A stretch of DNA of 40,712 nucleotides from Terriglobia bacterium (GCA_020073165.1 JAIQFP010000026.1:24001-64712), one strand, 5' to 3'. Positions 23,497 through 34,996 are shown, counted from the first letter of the stretch. Numbers and translations: made by a program. The notes: generated from the sequence alone by a model not told the origin.

Positions 23497-24408
23497 CTAG
23501 CGGGCGGAAGCGTGGTTGGCCGCCGGGTGTAGGACGGGCACGGCAGCGTGCGGCTGGTCTTCAACGGTAGTCTCTTCCCACAACGAACGGTCCCGCAGGA
23601 TGCGCGAAACCAGGGCGGTATGCATCGCGTGCCCGGCCCGGTCGGCGACCACGTTGCCCAGGATCTGCTTCCCCAAGAGCGCCAGATCGCCAATCAGGTC
23701 AAGCACCTTGTGGCGCACGAACTCATCCGCAAAGCGCAGCGGCGGATTCTCGACCGCCGTCCGCGTCATCACGATGCAGTTCTCCAGCGAGGCCCCGCGA
23801 ATCAGCCCCTGCTGCCGCATGGCATCGGCCTCGTGCAGGAACCCGAACGTCCGCGCCGGCGCAATCTCACTCAGGTAAGTCCCATTCGACAAATCCACCC
23901 GGAACGTTTCCTTCCCAATCAGCGGATGCGGGAAGTTGATGGTGTACGACACCGAATAGGTGTCCGCCGGATACACCGCGATGAACTTGTCGCCCTCGCG
24001 CAGTTCCACCTCGCGGCGCATGCGGAGATAAGTCCGCGGCCGCCGCTGCCTGCGAATCCCCGCCCGATGAATGAACTCCACGAAGGGCAGCGCGCTGCCA
24101 TCCAGGATGGGCAACTCCAGGTTGTCAAGCTCGACGATGGCGTTGTCAATGCCCACGCCCATGAACGCCGACAGCAAATGCTCGGTGGTGGAAATCAGCA
24201 CGCCCTTCTTCATCAAGCTGGTGGCGTAACTGACGCGGGCCACATTGCGGCTGACCGCCTCGACCGCAAAGTCGTCCAGGTCCGTCCGGCGAAAGACGAT
24301 CCCCGACGCCGCCGGAGCCGGCAAGATGCGCAGATGAACCGGCGCCCCGCTGTGCAGGCCCACCCCACGGCATTCCACCGGGGTGCGGATTGTCTGTTCC
24401 TGTCTCAA
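23497..24408 (-). CDS. lpxC: UDP-3-O-acyl-N-acetylglucosamine deacetylase
   Basis: 303 residues. TIRTPVECRGVGLHSG at the start, ISTTEHLLSAFMGVGIDN with the zinc-ligand His, LPILDGSALPFVE, and the HKVLDLIGDLALLG zinc motif (HKxxDxxGD) identify LpxC, the committed step of lipid A synthesis. This supports a diderm with LPS. The start is a TTG at 24408; an in-frame stop lies six codons upstream and no ATG is available. No other lpx gene is adjacent. In a few phyla LpxC is fused to FabZ; here it is unfused and normal in length. Confidence 0.96.
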   Translation of the reverse strand: MRQEQTIRTPVECRGVGLHSGAPVHLRILPAPAASGIVFRRTDLDDFAVEAVSRNVARVSYATSLMKKGVLISTTEHLLSAFMGVGIDNAIVELDNLELPILDGSALPFVEFIHRAGIRRQRRPRTYLRMRREVELREGDKFIAVYPADTYSVSYTINFPHPLIGKETFRVDLSNGTYLSEIAPARTFGFLHEADAMRQQGLIRGASLENCIVMTRTAVENPPLRFADEFVRHKVLDLIGDLALLGKQILGNVVADRAGHAMHTALVSRILRDRSLWEETTVEDQPHAAVPVLHPAANHASAR

Positions 24409-24623
24409 ACCAAAGCCAGCTATCTATCGGAAGCTGTCCAGCTTACAGGCGGGAGCCGATTTGTGTATGTGGTAAATTAGCCACACTTCGTGGCACGAAC
24501 CGAACGCACCGGAAGGTTCCAGCGTGGAGGCCTTGGCGTTTCAACAAGATAGGTTACTCCCTCTGCAATGACAATCCGAGGTGTTATGCCTTTGGTTAAC
24601 TGCGGGGCCGCCGGCGAACGGCA

Positions 24624-25421
24624 TCACTTCTTCGGGTTGGGTGAGAGGACGGCCTCAAACATGGAATCGCTCAGTCCCTGGTTATAGCGGACCGTAGTCA
24701 GAAAGCGCTGGTTGGACATGTCTCCGTTGTAAAACCGGGTGACGCTGAACGGGGTCATGATGCCCTGTACCGGACGGTAGGCGTCATAGACTTCGTCCTC
24801 GACGTTGCGCTGCTGGTCGGTGGGATCGCGCCAGCTGAAGGTTTTCTTCACCGGCAAGTGGGTATCGGAGTCAATGTACAGGGTCAGGCCCTGGTTGCGG
24901 GCGTTCATGATGGTGACTTGTTCGGCATTTTTTTGCTCGGCCACGGTCGGACCCTCGTAGAACAGAGCGACGCCGGGCTCCTGCAGCCAGTGGCGCAGCA
25001 CCCAGTCGAGGGCATACCCGCGGCGGCGCAGATAATCGGCCAGATCCTTGGCTTCCTGCGCCTTTGCGCCCTTGTAAGTGATCTCGAATCCCTTGTCGCC
25101 ATTCTCCACAAAGACCACGTCGCGCTTCTTGGTCAGCTCCATCCGGTCCTTGTCCGGAAACTTGTAAAAGCGCCAGAACTGCACGCCCAGGCTATTGGGG
25201 ACGCCGAGATGGAAGCTGTAGGTGCGGCCTTCCTGGCTGATGTCCTCGATGTTCAGATACGCGGGGCCGCCCAGAGCCTGGATCATTTGATCGATGAGAG
25301 CTTTGGCTTTGCGGGCGCTGTCCTGTTCCACACGAACGGACTGGCCGGATGCGGCCGGCGCCGTGCCGGCTTGCCCGAATGCGAGCGTCACGAGGAGAAG
25401 AGCGGAAATGAGGTGCTTCAT
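24624..25421 (-). CDS. Secreted LolA-like outer membrane lipoprotein-sorting family protein
   Basis: 265 residues. Signal peptide about 1-18 (MKHLISALLLVTLAFGQAG). The mature part has an N-terminal helix IDQMIQALGGPAYL, typical of the outer-membrane lipoprotein-sorting/LolA-like superfamily, then alternating strands (FWRFYKFPDKDRMELTKK) and LTLYIDSDTHLPVKKTFSW, the beta-sheet contact usual in this group. Function is not assigned; relatives carry lipids or lipoproteins. A longer frame of 502 residues joins this gene to a shadow frame of the upstream SDR gene and is rejected. Confidence 0.78.
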   Translation of the reverse strand: MKHLISALLLVTLAFGQAGTAPAASGQSVRVEQDSARKAKALIDQMIQALGGPAYLNIEDISQEGRTYSFHLGVPNSLGVQFWRFYKFPDKDRMELTKKRDVVFVENGDKGFEITYKGAKAQEAKDLADYLRRRGYALDWVLRHWLQEPGVALFYEGPTVAEQKNAEQVTIMNARNQGLTLYIDSDTHLPVKKTFSWRDPTDQQRNVEDEVYDAYRPVQGIMTPFSVTRFYNGDMSNQRFLTTVRYNQGLSDSMFEAVLSPNPKK

Positions 25422-25483
25422 GCCTGTCTCGTAGGTTAGACGCTGAACCAGTGATTCTAGCTGCTTCCGGGCCGATAAACACG

Positions 25484-25509
25484 GAGGGGGAGCCGCCTCG
25501 GCTATCCGG
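25484..25509. repeat. Diverged copy of the 3235-type palindromic hairpin
   Basis: The core AGCCG-cct-CGGCT with flanks GGAGGGGG and ATCCGGGG resembles the first hairpin at 3235-3256. It lies between the LolA-like gene and the SDR gene, both on the minus strand. Confidence 0.45.
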
Positions 25510-25525
25510 GGAAGCAAGATGGGCG

Positions 25526-26305
25526 CTATCCCGCCAGCACCGCTCCCCCGTTCACATTGAACACCTCGCCCGTAATGAACCCGGCGTGCTCGGTACACAG
25601 GAACAGGATCGGCGCGGCAATCTCCTCCGGCTTGCCTACGCGGCCCAGAGGAATCGTAGCGAAAATCGCATCGCGAGTCTGGGAAACACTCAGCGCGGGC
25701 GCAGCCATGTCGGTAGCCACCCAGCCGGGCGCGACGCAATTGACGTAGATACGATGCCTGGCCAGCTCGGTGGAGAGCCCCTTGACCATGCTGATGAGCG
25801 CGCCCTTGGTCGCGGCATAATCGCAATGGAACGCCTCTCCGCGCTGTCCCGCCGTCGAACTGACCAGCACGATGTGCCCTGCAGCGCCCGTCCCCGGCTG
25901 CTTCTTCATCTGCGCCACGGTGTGCTTGATCAGTCCGAACACGCTGTCGAGGTTGACCGCGACGGTGTTCCGCCATTGGGCATCGGACATCTGGTCGACG
26001 GGGGCGTCGTCGGAAGGCCACACGCCGTGGTTCGCGACCAGGATGTCCAGCCGTCCGAAGCGATTGACCGCGGAGTCGACCAGTTTGTGCGCCGTCTCCA
26101 CACCGGAGAGATCGCAGGCGAATGCGGCACAATTCTTCTCTCCCAGTTCCTTCACCAGTTGCTCAGCATGCGCTTTCGCTCGTTGGTAGTTGAAGGCGAC
26201 GCGCGCGCCCGCGCCCGCAAACATGCGCACGGTGGCTGCACCAATGCCGCGTGATCCACCCGTAATCAGAGCAACCTTGCCGGACAAGGAGAGAGGAATG
26301 GACAT
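25526..26305 (-). CDS. SDR family oxidoreductase (FabG-like)
   Basis: 259 residues, classical SDR. TGGSRGIGAATVRM (NAD(P) site, about 15-28), a strand before ANHGVWP (NAG/NHG), Ser in VLVSSTAGQRG and the catalytic YAATK follow in order. It ends with FNVNGGAVLAG, as in FabG-type 3-oxoacyl reductases. Substrate cannot be fixed from sequence. An upstream-strand relation with the LolA-like gene across 104 bp suggests possible co-transcription. Confidence 0.88.
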   Translation of the reverse strand: MSIPLSLSGKVALITGGSRGIGAATVRMFAGAGARVAFNYQRAKAHAEQLVKELGEKNCAAFACDLSGVETAHKLVDSAVNRFGRLDILVANHGVWPSDDAPVDQMSDAQWRNTVAVNLDSVFGLIKHTVAQMKKQPGTGAAGHIVLVSSTAGQRGEAFHCDYAATKGALISMVKGLSTELARHRIYVNCVAPGWVATDMAAPALSVSQTRDAIFATIPLGRVGKPEEIAAPILFLCTEHAGFITGEVFNVNGGAVLAG

Positions 26306-26386
26306 GCAGACATAGTCTCAAGTTTCGAGTGAGAAGTTGCAAGTGCTGTGCCGGCAAACTGGAGGAACAGAATACTGAGCGCTGGC

Positions 26387-29300
26387 CTACTGCAGGCTCG
26401 ACGGCGCCCGCTCAGCTTTGAGTTCGCGCGCGAGAATGCGCACCAGCATCCCGTCATAGCGCGTGCCGCTGAGCTTTTGCAGTTCGGCCAGGGCTTGTTC
26501 GCTGGTGCGGGAGGCAGCAAACGAGCGTTCAGTGGTCATATTGACGTAGGCGTCGGCGATGGCCAGGATGCGGGCCCAGAGCGGGATTTGTTCGCCGTGC
26601 AGCCCGGCCGGATAGCCCGACCCGTCGAAAGCTTCGTGGTGGTGCTCGACCGCCTTCTGCAACATCTCGCTGCTGGGCACAGTGCCCAGAACCTCCGCCC
26701 CCACCCGGGGATGCATTTTCACCAGGTAAAACTCGTCTTCCGTCAGCGCGCCAGGTTTGTTCAAGATACGCTCAGGGACGAAAATCTTGCCCACATCATG
26801 CACTCGGGCAGCATAGGCCAGGTCGGCCACCTCTTCCGGGGGCAGGCTGAGCGCGCGGCCTACCAACTCGCAATAGCGCGCGACCATCTCGCCATGCCCG
26901 GAACCGTTGATTTCACGCGCTTCCGCGGCATGGGTCAGAGCTTTAATGGACTCGCGCAACACATGCAGGTTGATATCTTCCTCACCGCCGCATAACTTCC
27001 TGAGCGTGGTGATGAGTTCCTCCAGGTGCTCGGGACCAGTGTGTTCGCGCTGCAGAAAGCCTTCGATGTAGCCGGAAATCAGTTGCCGCTGGACCGCGGC
27101 ATTCTCGCCTTCGGCGAATTCCTCTGCCGTAGAGACGCGGTCGCCGCCGGCGTGCTTGGAGACGTACATGCCCGCATCAGCAATGCGGATGATGTCCTCG
27201 ACCGCAAAACCGTGTACCGGAAAACTCGCTACCCCGAAGCTTCCGGTGATTGCGTGCTCCTGGAGCATGGGGTCGGTGCAAATCCAGAGGCGCAGGCGTT
27301 CGGCCAGGATCTGCGCCTGCTCCACTCCGGTTTCCGGCATGAGGATGATGAACTCGTCGCCGCCGTAGCGCGCCACTACGTTCGATTGCCGGCATTTCTG
27401 TTCGAGCAAGCGGCCGACGCGGGCCAGCACCAGGTCCCCCTCCAGATGGCCCAGCGTGTCATTGACCTGCTTGAATTTGTCCAGGTCCATGAGCACGACC
27501 GAGAACGGCCGACCCGAGCGGGAGGCGCGCTTCCACTCCGAACTCAGGGCCTCCCAGAAGAAGCGCCGGGTCTTGATGCCGGTCAGACCGTCGGTGATGG
27601 ACTGCTGCTGCAGCTTCTGGAATACAAAAGCGTTGTGCAGAGCGGTAGCCAGCAGGTCGGCCAGCGTGTTCATGATGAGCACGTCCTGCGGCGAGAAAGC
27701 GTCCTCGCGCTGGCTCTCGACGTTGAGCACGCCCAGCAGAGTCTCACCGTAGCTGATGGGGATACACAGCACCGCCCGCGAGTCGGGCAGCACCCCCTGC
27801 AGGTGGCCCTCGCCGATGGTCTGCACCAGCGCGGTCTCTCCAGTTCGCGCCACCCGGCCGAGAATCCCCACGCCGAGCGGAATGCGCTTGCCCAGGGCCT
27901 GGGTGGTGGCGCCCGCCTCGGCTTTGATCTCAATGTCTTTGGTCACGTAATCGAGGATGCCGATCCCGATGTGATCGAAGCGGAAGTTTTTCTGGATCTC
28001 AGCCACAATCTCGGCCAGCATCTGCTCCGCGTCCTCGCTGGAGATGGCGGTCTTCGAGATGTTGTTCAGGAAGGCAAGCTGCCTGGAGCGCCGCTGCTCT
28101 TCAGCAAACAGGCGGGCGTTCTCCACCGCGACCGACACCTGGCCGGCGGCAGTCTGCATCACTTCCATGTCGCGTTCCTCGAACACAAACTCCCGCTCGG
28201 TGCTCATCGCGGCCATGACACCCGCGGGCTTGCCCCCTAGCAGGATGGGCGAGCCACAAAAGCACTTAGCCGGCTTGCCGGGCACAAAATTGACGCCCAG
28301 ACGTTCGCGGGTCTTTTCCATGTCGGTTCGAACCAGCAAAGGTTGGCCAGTGCGGATGATGTACTCAGTCAAGCCATTGCCGACCTTGCGTGAGCGCTTG
28401 GGTAGAATCTGCCCGTCCACTACCTCCAGTTCGAAGCGGATCTCGTCGCCCATCTGGAATGCGATGTAAAAATCGCTGGTGTCGAAAATCTGTCCCAGTT
28501 CCTGCTGGACGGCGCGCAAGACTTCGTCCTGGTCAAGCCGCGAACTGATGGCCTGCCCGATCTGGGTGAGCAACTCGTATTCCTTGGTGCGCCGCTGGGC
28601 GTCGTGCATCACGACATAGTTCTCGAGCGTAAGACCGATCTGTAGCGCCAGCCCAATCAGCAGTCGCAGGTTCGAGGAACCGAACATGCGGCGCTCGGCG
28701 TGAGGAAACAGGATCACCCCGAAATTATGTTCGCGGGTTTGCAGGCTGACGGCGGTGAGATTGCGGATGTTTTCCTCCGCCATCACCTGGCGAAATTGCT
28801 CAAACCGGCCACCCGGAAACGCGGGCAGGGGCTCCGAGGTTTCGGCCACGTTGCGGAAGCTGACAAATCCACCCCGCCGGTATGCCAGCTCGCAGATGTA
28901 CTCCCCAGCGCCGGTCTTTTCCAGTTTGTGCACCAGTTCGTCGGAAAACCCGCGTTGCGCCGAAGGCAGGACGGCTCGCCAGCGCTCCGAGACGCAGATC
29001 ACCGCCCGCCCTGCCGGCAGAGGCGCCACCAGGCGGTCGAGGATGTTTTGTACGCTGGGCACCAGGTCTTTGGCCGAAAGCAGCCGGGTGGGATCCACGC
29101 CCAGGGTGGAGAAGGCCAGGGCGTTTTCCTGCACGGCGTTGCGTTCATTCTCAAACAGCACCATCACCATGGCGATGCCCAGCAGCATCTGGGGCACGGG
29201 ACCGAGCAAATGCCCGGCGCTGCCAAACATCTCCACAAACGGGTTGCGGAACTGGCCTACCCACATCAACACCGCCCACAGCGCCAGCGCCATAGCCAGC

Positions 29301-29782
29301 ACCTTGAAGGCCAGCGAATTCTTGCGGTGGGCGTGGCGGTAGAAGTAGGCCGAACAGTACAGGAGCACGGCTGCCAATCCAACGTCCAGGCGGAAGTGGG
29401 AAACGGGGACCATGTCCGAGCGAAATATCCCCCCCGCCAGGTTCGCCCGCACGTTCCAGTAGGCCAGGCCGGCGCCGCCGGCGGCTAGAGCCAGGTCATA
29501 CCAGCGCAACCGGAATTTTTCCCGCATTAGCCGGGTCGAGACAAAGATGCAAAGCGCCATCCCCACCAGCAGCAGCGAACCCACAAAAGCCAACAGCGCC
29601 GAAGGTCCGTTGAAGGCGTTCCAGGCATCGAAGGCGTAGTGCAAGGTGTAGGCAGCCCAGCCGATCTGCCAGGCGCGAAAATATGCTTGCCGGCTTTGCT
29701 CGTAGAGGTAAGTGAAGACGAGGAACAGCAGCAGGGCGACCACGCCCGGGACAACCACCATACTGGTAGCGACGCTGTTCAT
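26387..29782 (-). CDS. Membrane-anchored GAF-GGDEF-HD-GYP protein (bifunctional c-di-GMP enzyme candidate)
   Basis: 1131 residues. Residues about 8-210 carry about seven hydrophobic segments; then three GAF-like domains (about 235-390, 415-560, 585-720). GGDEF domain about 725-890 with intact active-site GGDEF at 807-811 and MDLDKFKQVNDTLGH; the I-site position reads RQSN instead of RxxD, so product inhibition may be lost. HD-GYP domain about 945-1115 with HDVGK (His995-Asp996), HHHE and GSGYPAG (GYP at 1056-1058). It could both make and degrade c-di-GMP, with GAF/membrane input setting the balance (inference). Start is ATG 29782. Confidence 0.92.
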   Translation of the reverse strand: MNSVATSMVVVPGVVALLLFLVFTYLYEQSRQAYFRAWQIGWAAYTLHYAFDAWNAFNGPSALLAFVGSLLLVGMALCIFVSTRLMREKFRLRWYDLALAAGGAGLAYWNVRANLAGGIFRSDMVPVSHFRLDVGLAAVLLYCSAYFYRHAHRKNSLAFKVLAMALALWAVLMWVGQFRNPFVEMFGSAGHLLGPVPQMLLGIAMVMVLFENERNAVQENALAFSTLGVDPTRLLSAKDLVPSVQNILDRLVAPLPAGRAVICVSERWRAVLPSAQRGFSDELVHKLEKTGAGEYICELAYRRGGFVSFRNVAETSEPLPAFPGGRFEQFRQVMAEENIRNLTAVSLQTREHNFGVILFPHAERRMFGSSNLRLLIGLALQIGLTLENYVVMHDAQRRTKEYELLTQIGQAISSRLDQDEVLRAVQQELGQIFDTSDFYIAFQMGDEIRFELEVVDGQILPKRSRKVGNGLTEYIIRTGQPLLVRTDMEKTRERLGVNFVPGKPAKCFCGSPILLGGKPAGVMAAMSTEREFVFEERDMEVMQTAAGQVSVAVENARLFAEEQRRSRQLAFLNNISKTAISSEDAEQMLAEIVAEIQKNFRFDHIGIGILDYVTKDIEIKAEAGATTQALGKRIPLGVGILGRVARTGETALVQTIGEGHLQGVLPDSRAVLCIPISYGETLLGVLNVESQREDAFSPQDVLIMNTLADLLATALHNAFVFQKLQQQSITDGLTGIKTRRFFWEALSSEWKRASRSGRPFSVVLMDLDKFKQVNDTLGHLEGDLVLARVGRLLEQKCRQSNVVARYGGDEFIILMPETGVEQAQILAERLRLWICTDPMLQEHAITGSFGVASFPVHGFAVEDIIRIADAGMYVSKHAGGDRVSTAEEFAEGENAAVQRQLISGYIEGFLQREHTGPEHLEELITTLRKLCGGEEDINLHVLRESIKALTHAAEAREINGSGHGEMVARYCELVGRALSLPPEEVADLAYAARVHDVGKIFVPERILNKPGALTEDEFYLVKMHPRVGAEVLGTVPSSEMLQKAVEHHHEAFDGSGYPAGLHGEQIPLWARILAIADAYVNMTTERSFAASRTSEQALAELQKLSGTRYDGMLVRILARELKAERAPSSLQ

Positions 29783-29956
29783 GGTGCCGGAAACAGCTCT
29801 CCCTAGCCCTCAACCTTCACATGGCTAACTCGTCTGCTAATGTTTTCACACCCTTCCCGGCAAGACAATAGTTTTGCAGGTCACGAAAGACACTCTGGGC
29901 AGGGCTTTCCGATACGGCAGCGATTCTCCCACCTTCAGCCGTGTCACCCGCCTTGC

Positions 29957-29986
29957 TTGACGTTGCTTTTCCCCCACTCGTAACAT
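29957..29986 (+). promoter_or_regulatory. Promoter of gltX
   Basis: TTGACG (29957-29962), an 18-bp spacer and TAACAT (29981-29986). Transcription would begin about 10 nt before the gltX ATG, giving a very short leader. Confidence 0.5.
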
Positions 29987-30003
29987 CGAGAACCGTTACC
30001 TGC

Positions 30004-31509
30004 ATGAGCAATCCCAACAGCCCAGCCGGCCTCCCGGAGCGTGCCAGTGGTCCGCGGGTCCGGTTTGCGCCCTCGCCGACCGGATTCCTGCATGTGGGCA
30101 GCGCGCGCACCTTCATCTTCAACTGGCTGTTTGCCCGCCGGAATGGCGGGACGATGATTCTTCGCCTTGACGACACTGATGTGGAGCGCAATACCGAGGC
30201 GTCGGTCAATTCGATTTTCGAGGGATTACGCTGGCTCGGGCTTGGCTGGGATGAGGAGTACAAGCAGTCGGAGCGACTGGAACTGCATCGCCAGATGGCG
30301 GAGGCGATTTTCCAGAAAGGTCTGGCCTACCGGGACTTCACGCCCGCACGGGGCGGAGAGAGTGAGCAGTCGGGCGCGCAGGGGACCTGGCTGTTCAACG
30401 CGGGCATGCGGGAGATGTCGTCGGGAGAGAGTGACCGTCGCGCCGCTGCTGGAGAGCCTTTCGCGTTGCGCTATCGCGTGCCCCGCAGCAGCGGGCGGGA
30501 GGTGCGGTTTGTGGATGCGGTTTATGGAGCGCAGGCCAAGCTGGCGGATGACATCGAAGACTTCGCCCTGCTGCGTTCGGACGGCATGCCGACCTATCAC
30601 CTGGCCTCGTGCGCCGATGACGCCGATCTCCGCATCAGCCACATCATCCGCGGCCAGGACCATCTCACCAACACCTTCAAACACATTCTGATCTTCGAGG
30701 CGGCAGGCGCCACGCCGCCGCAATTTGCGCATCTACCACTGCTTGTCGCTCCCGACGGCAGCAAACTTTCCAAGCGCCGTCATGGACCGGTGGTAAGCGT
30801 GACCACGTATCGCGATGCCGGCTTCCTGCCCGAAGCCTTCGTGAACTTCCTCTGCCTGCTGGGCTGGTCGCCAAAAGACAACCGCGAGAAGATGAGCCAG
30901 GAGGAGTTGGTCGAGGCGTTTTCACTCGAAGGCATTAACCGGGCGAATGCGGTGGTGAATTTCAAGGAGGAAGACCCATTCGATCCCAAGGCGGTGTGGC
31001 TGAATGCGGAGCACATTCGCGGCTTAACACTAGAAGACCTGAGCGAGCGTCTGCTGCCGATCGTGCGCGGGGCCGGATTCAACGTTGAGGCTGCCAAGAT
31101 GCTCAAGGTCACACCGCTCATCCGCGAGCGCATCAAGCTGCTGCGCGACGTGCTCACGACGGCTGACTTTTTCTTCGTAGACCAACTGCCCCCCTATGGC
31201 CCCGCCGAACTGATCCCCCAGAAGGGAGACGCGGCGATGGCGCTGAAGGTTCTCAAGCATGCCCGCGATGTGCTGGCGCAAACCGACTTCAACCACTCCG
31301 TGCTGGAAGACGCCCTGCGCGGTGCCGCTGGGCAACTGGGAATCAAAGCCGGACAGATGTTCCAGCCGATCCGGGTGGCGGTGTGCGGGCGCAAGAATGC
31401 GCCGCCTTTGTTCGAGACTCTGCAGATACTAGGACGGGACACTACTTTGGAGCGGATCGACCAAGCGATCAAGAAACTAGACCATGAAACTACAGGCGAG
31501 GGGTTGTGA
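30004..31509 (+). CDS. gltX: Glutamyl-tRNA synthetase
   Basis: 501 residues. Class I signature [15 protein letters not shown] (HIGH variant HVGS) at about 22-36 and [11 protein letters not shown] (KMSKS variant) near 250. The dinucleotide-binding domain and the C-terminal anticodon-binding helices are present at normal length. It charges tRNA-Glu with glutamate. A GlnRS gene is also present 3.2 kb downstream, so a discriminating GluRS is expected. Start at ATG 30004 is chosen over a 21-residue extension that spans the promoter. No Shine-Dalgarno is seen. Confidence 0.96.
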   Translation: MSNPNSPAGLPERASGPRVRFAPSPTGFLHVGSARTFIFNWLFARRNGGTMILRLDDTDVERNTEASVNSIFEGLRWLGLGWDEEYKQSERLELHRQMAEAIFQKGLAYRDFTPARGGESEQSGAQGTWLFNAGMREMSSGESDRRAAAGEPFALRYRVPRSSGREVRFVDAVYGAQAKLADDIEDFALLRSDGMPTYHLASCADDADLRISHIIRGQDHLTNTFKHILIFEAAGATPPQFAHLPLLVAPDGSKLSKRRHGPVVSVTTYRDAGFLPEAFVNFLCLLGWSPKDNREKMSQEELVEAFSLEGINRANAVVNFKEEDPFDPKAVWLNAEHIRGLTLEDLSERLLPIVRGAGFNVEAAKMLKVTPLIRERIKLLRDVLTTADFFFVDQLPPYGPAELIPQKGDAAMALKVLKHARDVLAQTDFNHSVLEDALRGAAGQLGIKAGQMFQPIRVAVCGRKNAPPLFETLQILGRDTTLERIDQAIKKLDHETTGEGL

Positions 31510-31561
31510 CAAGCTAGTGAACCTATTGAGATTTGAATAATGGGCCTTGTGACCTGCTCGC

Positions 31562-32563
31562 TCACTTCCAGAACTCCACCTGCTCCCAGCAATGGCCCCC
31601 CGACTGATCAATGTATTTCCACCACGGCATGAGGCAGAGCTCGACGGTAATCAGGGTTCCTCCGGGAGTATCTTCCGATGCCGCGATCAGGACCTGGCGG
31701 TGGTACTGCAAGGTTCCCCCGATGTAGATGTTGCCCAGCCATTGCTGATCGCGACCCCGGTTGGAACGAGCCCCCAGAGACGAAGAAATTTTGCAGGTCA
31801 CTTTCCCGCGAAGCACCAGGCCGTGAGCTTCGCGCTGGCTTTCCAGCGATCGCAGGGTGGCTTCCGAAGGCGCTTCCGAGGTGGGCACGCAATTGGCCGG
31901 CAGAGGTGGAGGCAGTTCGCTGGTATCGAAGATGTCCCCCAGGAGAAATGGCGCGCAGGTCCAGGAAGGGGCGGCCAGGAACAGGACCACAATCGCTGCA
32001 GCGAGTGCGCCAGCCAGTACCAGCGACCCACGGATGCGGCGGCGCTGGGGACGGGTCCGGCGCGGGAAGCTGGCATGGCTCACCGGTTCCACCCGGTTGC
32101 CACCATTGCCCTCGGCTTTGTACTGCGCCTTCTCCAGTTCGCGCAGGAGTTCCTCTTGCTTGTCTGTTGAGAAATCACCCGAAGTCGCCAAGGCAAGGCT
32201 GATGGTGGCTCGAATTCCGGCTCCTGCGACCTCGATCGGCGATTGCGCCACGGATTCTCTCAACTTTTCCGCAAGGGCAACGCCGTTTTCGGGCTTGCAG
32301 TTTGTGGCGACAATCAGGAGTTGCTCGGTGCTGTAGCGTCCGATGTGGTCATACGGACGCATCAAGCCGCTCAAGCGCTTGGCAATCTCGCCCAAAACCA
32401 GATCGCCTTGCGACGATCCCTGCTGACTGCTGATGGTCTTGAACTGATCGATTCCGACCAGCATCACGCACAGGCTGCCACCCTCCCGCGCCGATCGCGC
32501 GAACTCGCGAGCCAGCAACTCAAGGATGGAGTCGCGGTTCCAGATGGCGGTTGGCCGAACCAT
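31562..32563 (-). CDS. Membrane protein with degenerate GGDEF domain retaining the I-site
   Basis: 333 residues. Residues about 1-155 keep the GGDEF fold (DSILELLAREFARS; MLVGIDQFKTISS; GDLVLGEIAKRL) but the active-site loop is STEQL (78-82) instead of GGDEF, so cyclase activity is not expected. The inhibitory site RPYD (69-72) is intact at the canonical spacing. A basic stretch (168-178), one membrane helix (about 181-198), then an extracytoplasmic domain of about 135 residues with several Cys and no recognised family. Known degenerate GGDEF proteins with RxxD, such as PelD, are c-di-GMP receptors; this one could signal across the membrane (inference). Confidence 0.82.
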   Translation of the reverse strand: MVRPTAIWNRDSILELLAREFARSAREGGSLCVMLVGIDQFKTISSQQGSSQGDLVLGEIAKRLSGLMRPYDHIGRYSTEQLLIVATNCKPENGVALAEKLRESVAQSPIEVAGAGIRATISLALATSGDFSTDKQEELLRELEKAQYKAEGNGGNRVEPVSHASFPRRTRPQRRRIRGSLVLAGALAAAIVVLFLAAPSWTCAPFLLGDIFDTSELPPPLPANCVPTSEAPSEATLRSLESQREAHGLVLRGKVTCKISSSLGARSNRGRDQQWLGNIYIGGTLQYHRQVLIAASEDTPGGTLITVELCLMPWWKYIDQSGGHCWEQVEFWK

Positions 32564-32584
32564 GGGTGGCCTCGATGTGCATCG

Positions 32585-32612
32585 TTTATACCTGACTGGC
32601 GTCGGCCCTGAA
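32585..32612 (-). promoter_or_regulatory. Possible promoter of the degenerate GGDEF gene
   Basis: On the minus strand, TTCAGG (32612-32607), a 16-bp spacer and TATAAA (32590-32585). The -10 is good; the -35 is weak. Confidence 0.38.
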
Positions 32613-32718
32613 AGCCCCTAAAGCAGGATCACCAGCCCGCGTGACCGGAAGCCTGGCCAAGGCGGATGGCGTGCGTCTAAGCTGTCCTCGAACGACCGAC
32701 ATGGGCAAGGAACTCGTC

Positions 32719-33138
32719 ATGCTGGCAAACGCTTTTGTTGATAAGCCCACAAAGCCCACGAATGCTGAACTGGCTGCGGTTCTGGGTCCAGCCAAGGCGC
32801 TCTGGGACCAACTGCTGGCTGGTCTGGCCGAGCGGTGCAGCATAGATGTCCAGGAGTGGAACTCCTACTCCCGCAAGGCCGGATGGTCGCTGCGATTGCA
32901 GCACAAGAAACGCAACGTAGTGCATTTGTCTCCGTGCCGAGGCTGCTTCCGGGCATCGTTTGCGCTGGGTGACAAGGGGGTGCAGGCGGCGCGGCAAAGC
33001 GGGCTGCCTCCGAGCGTGATTAAGATCATCAAGGCGGCCAAGCGGTACGCGGAAGGCACGGCGGTCCGGATCGAGGTGAAGTCCGCCAGGGACCTTGCCG
33101 TCGTCGAGAAACTGACAGCAATCAAGCTGGCCAGTTGA
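32719..33138 (+). CDS. DUF3788 family protein
   Basis: 139 residues, the usual length of DUF3788 proteins. VLGPAKALWDQLLAGLAE and WNSYSRKAGWSLRLQHKKRNVVHLSPC, followed by FRASFALGDKGVQAA, match the family core. Function unknown; these are small cytosolic proteins. The start is fixed by AAGGA 7 nt before ATG 32719; longer frames from 32641 or 32701 are less likely. It is divergent from the degenerate GGDEF gene. Confidence 0.75.
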   Translation: MLANAFVDKPTKPTNAELAAVLGPAKALWDQLLAGLAERCSIDVQEWNSYSRKAGWSLRLQHKKRNVVHLSPCRGCFRASFALGDKGVQAARQSGLPPSVIKIIKAAKRYAEGTAVRIEVKSARDLAVVEKLTAIKLAS

Positions 33139-33253
33139 GTGTTTTTGTCCCTGAGGGCAGCTGTTCTCGGTTCTCAGATCCCAGTTCTCAGTTGCGCAAG
33201 TGAAGTTCGTCGCGGGTCTGGCCTTTGCCAGCCAGCTGCGGGTGATGTGTAGA

Positions 33254-34996
<1,743 letters not shown>

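Noticed and set aside
24409-24623. Gap upstream of lpxC, searched for a small gene or RNA
   Set aside because: Only short frames and a weak 5-bp hairpin GCCAC/GTGGC; nothing supportable.
24624-26132. A 502-residue open frame on the minus strand
   Set aside because: Its first half is a shadow of the SDR gene in another frame and is Arg/Gly-rich nonsense; only the LolA-like part from 25421 has a signal peptide and family features.
29817-30005. A possible 62-residue minus-strand gene between the GGDEF-HD-GYP gene and gltX
   Set aside because: No Shine-Dalgarno, its start overlaps the gltX ATG, it lies across the gltX promoter and resembles no family.
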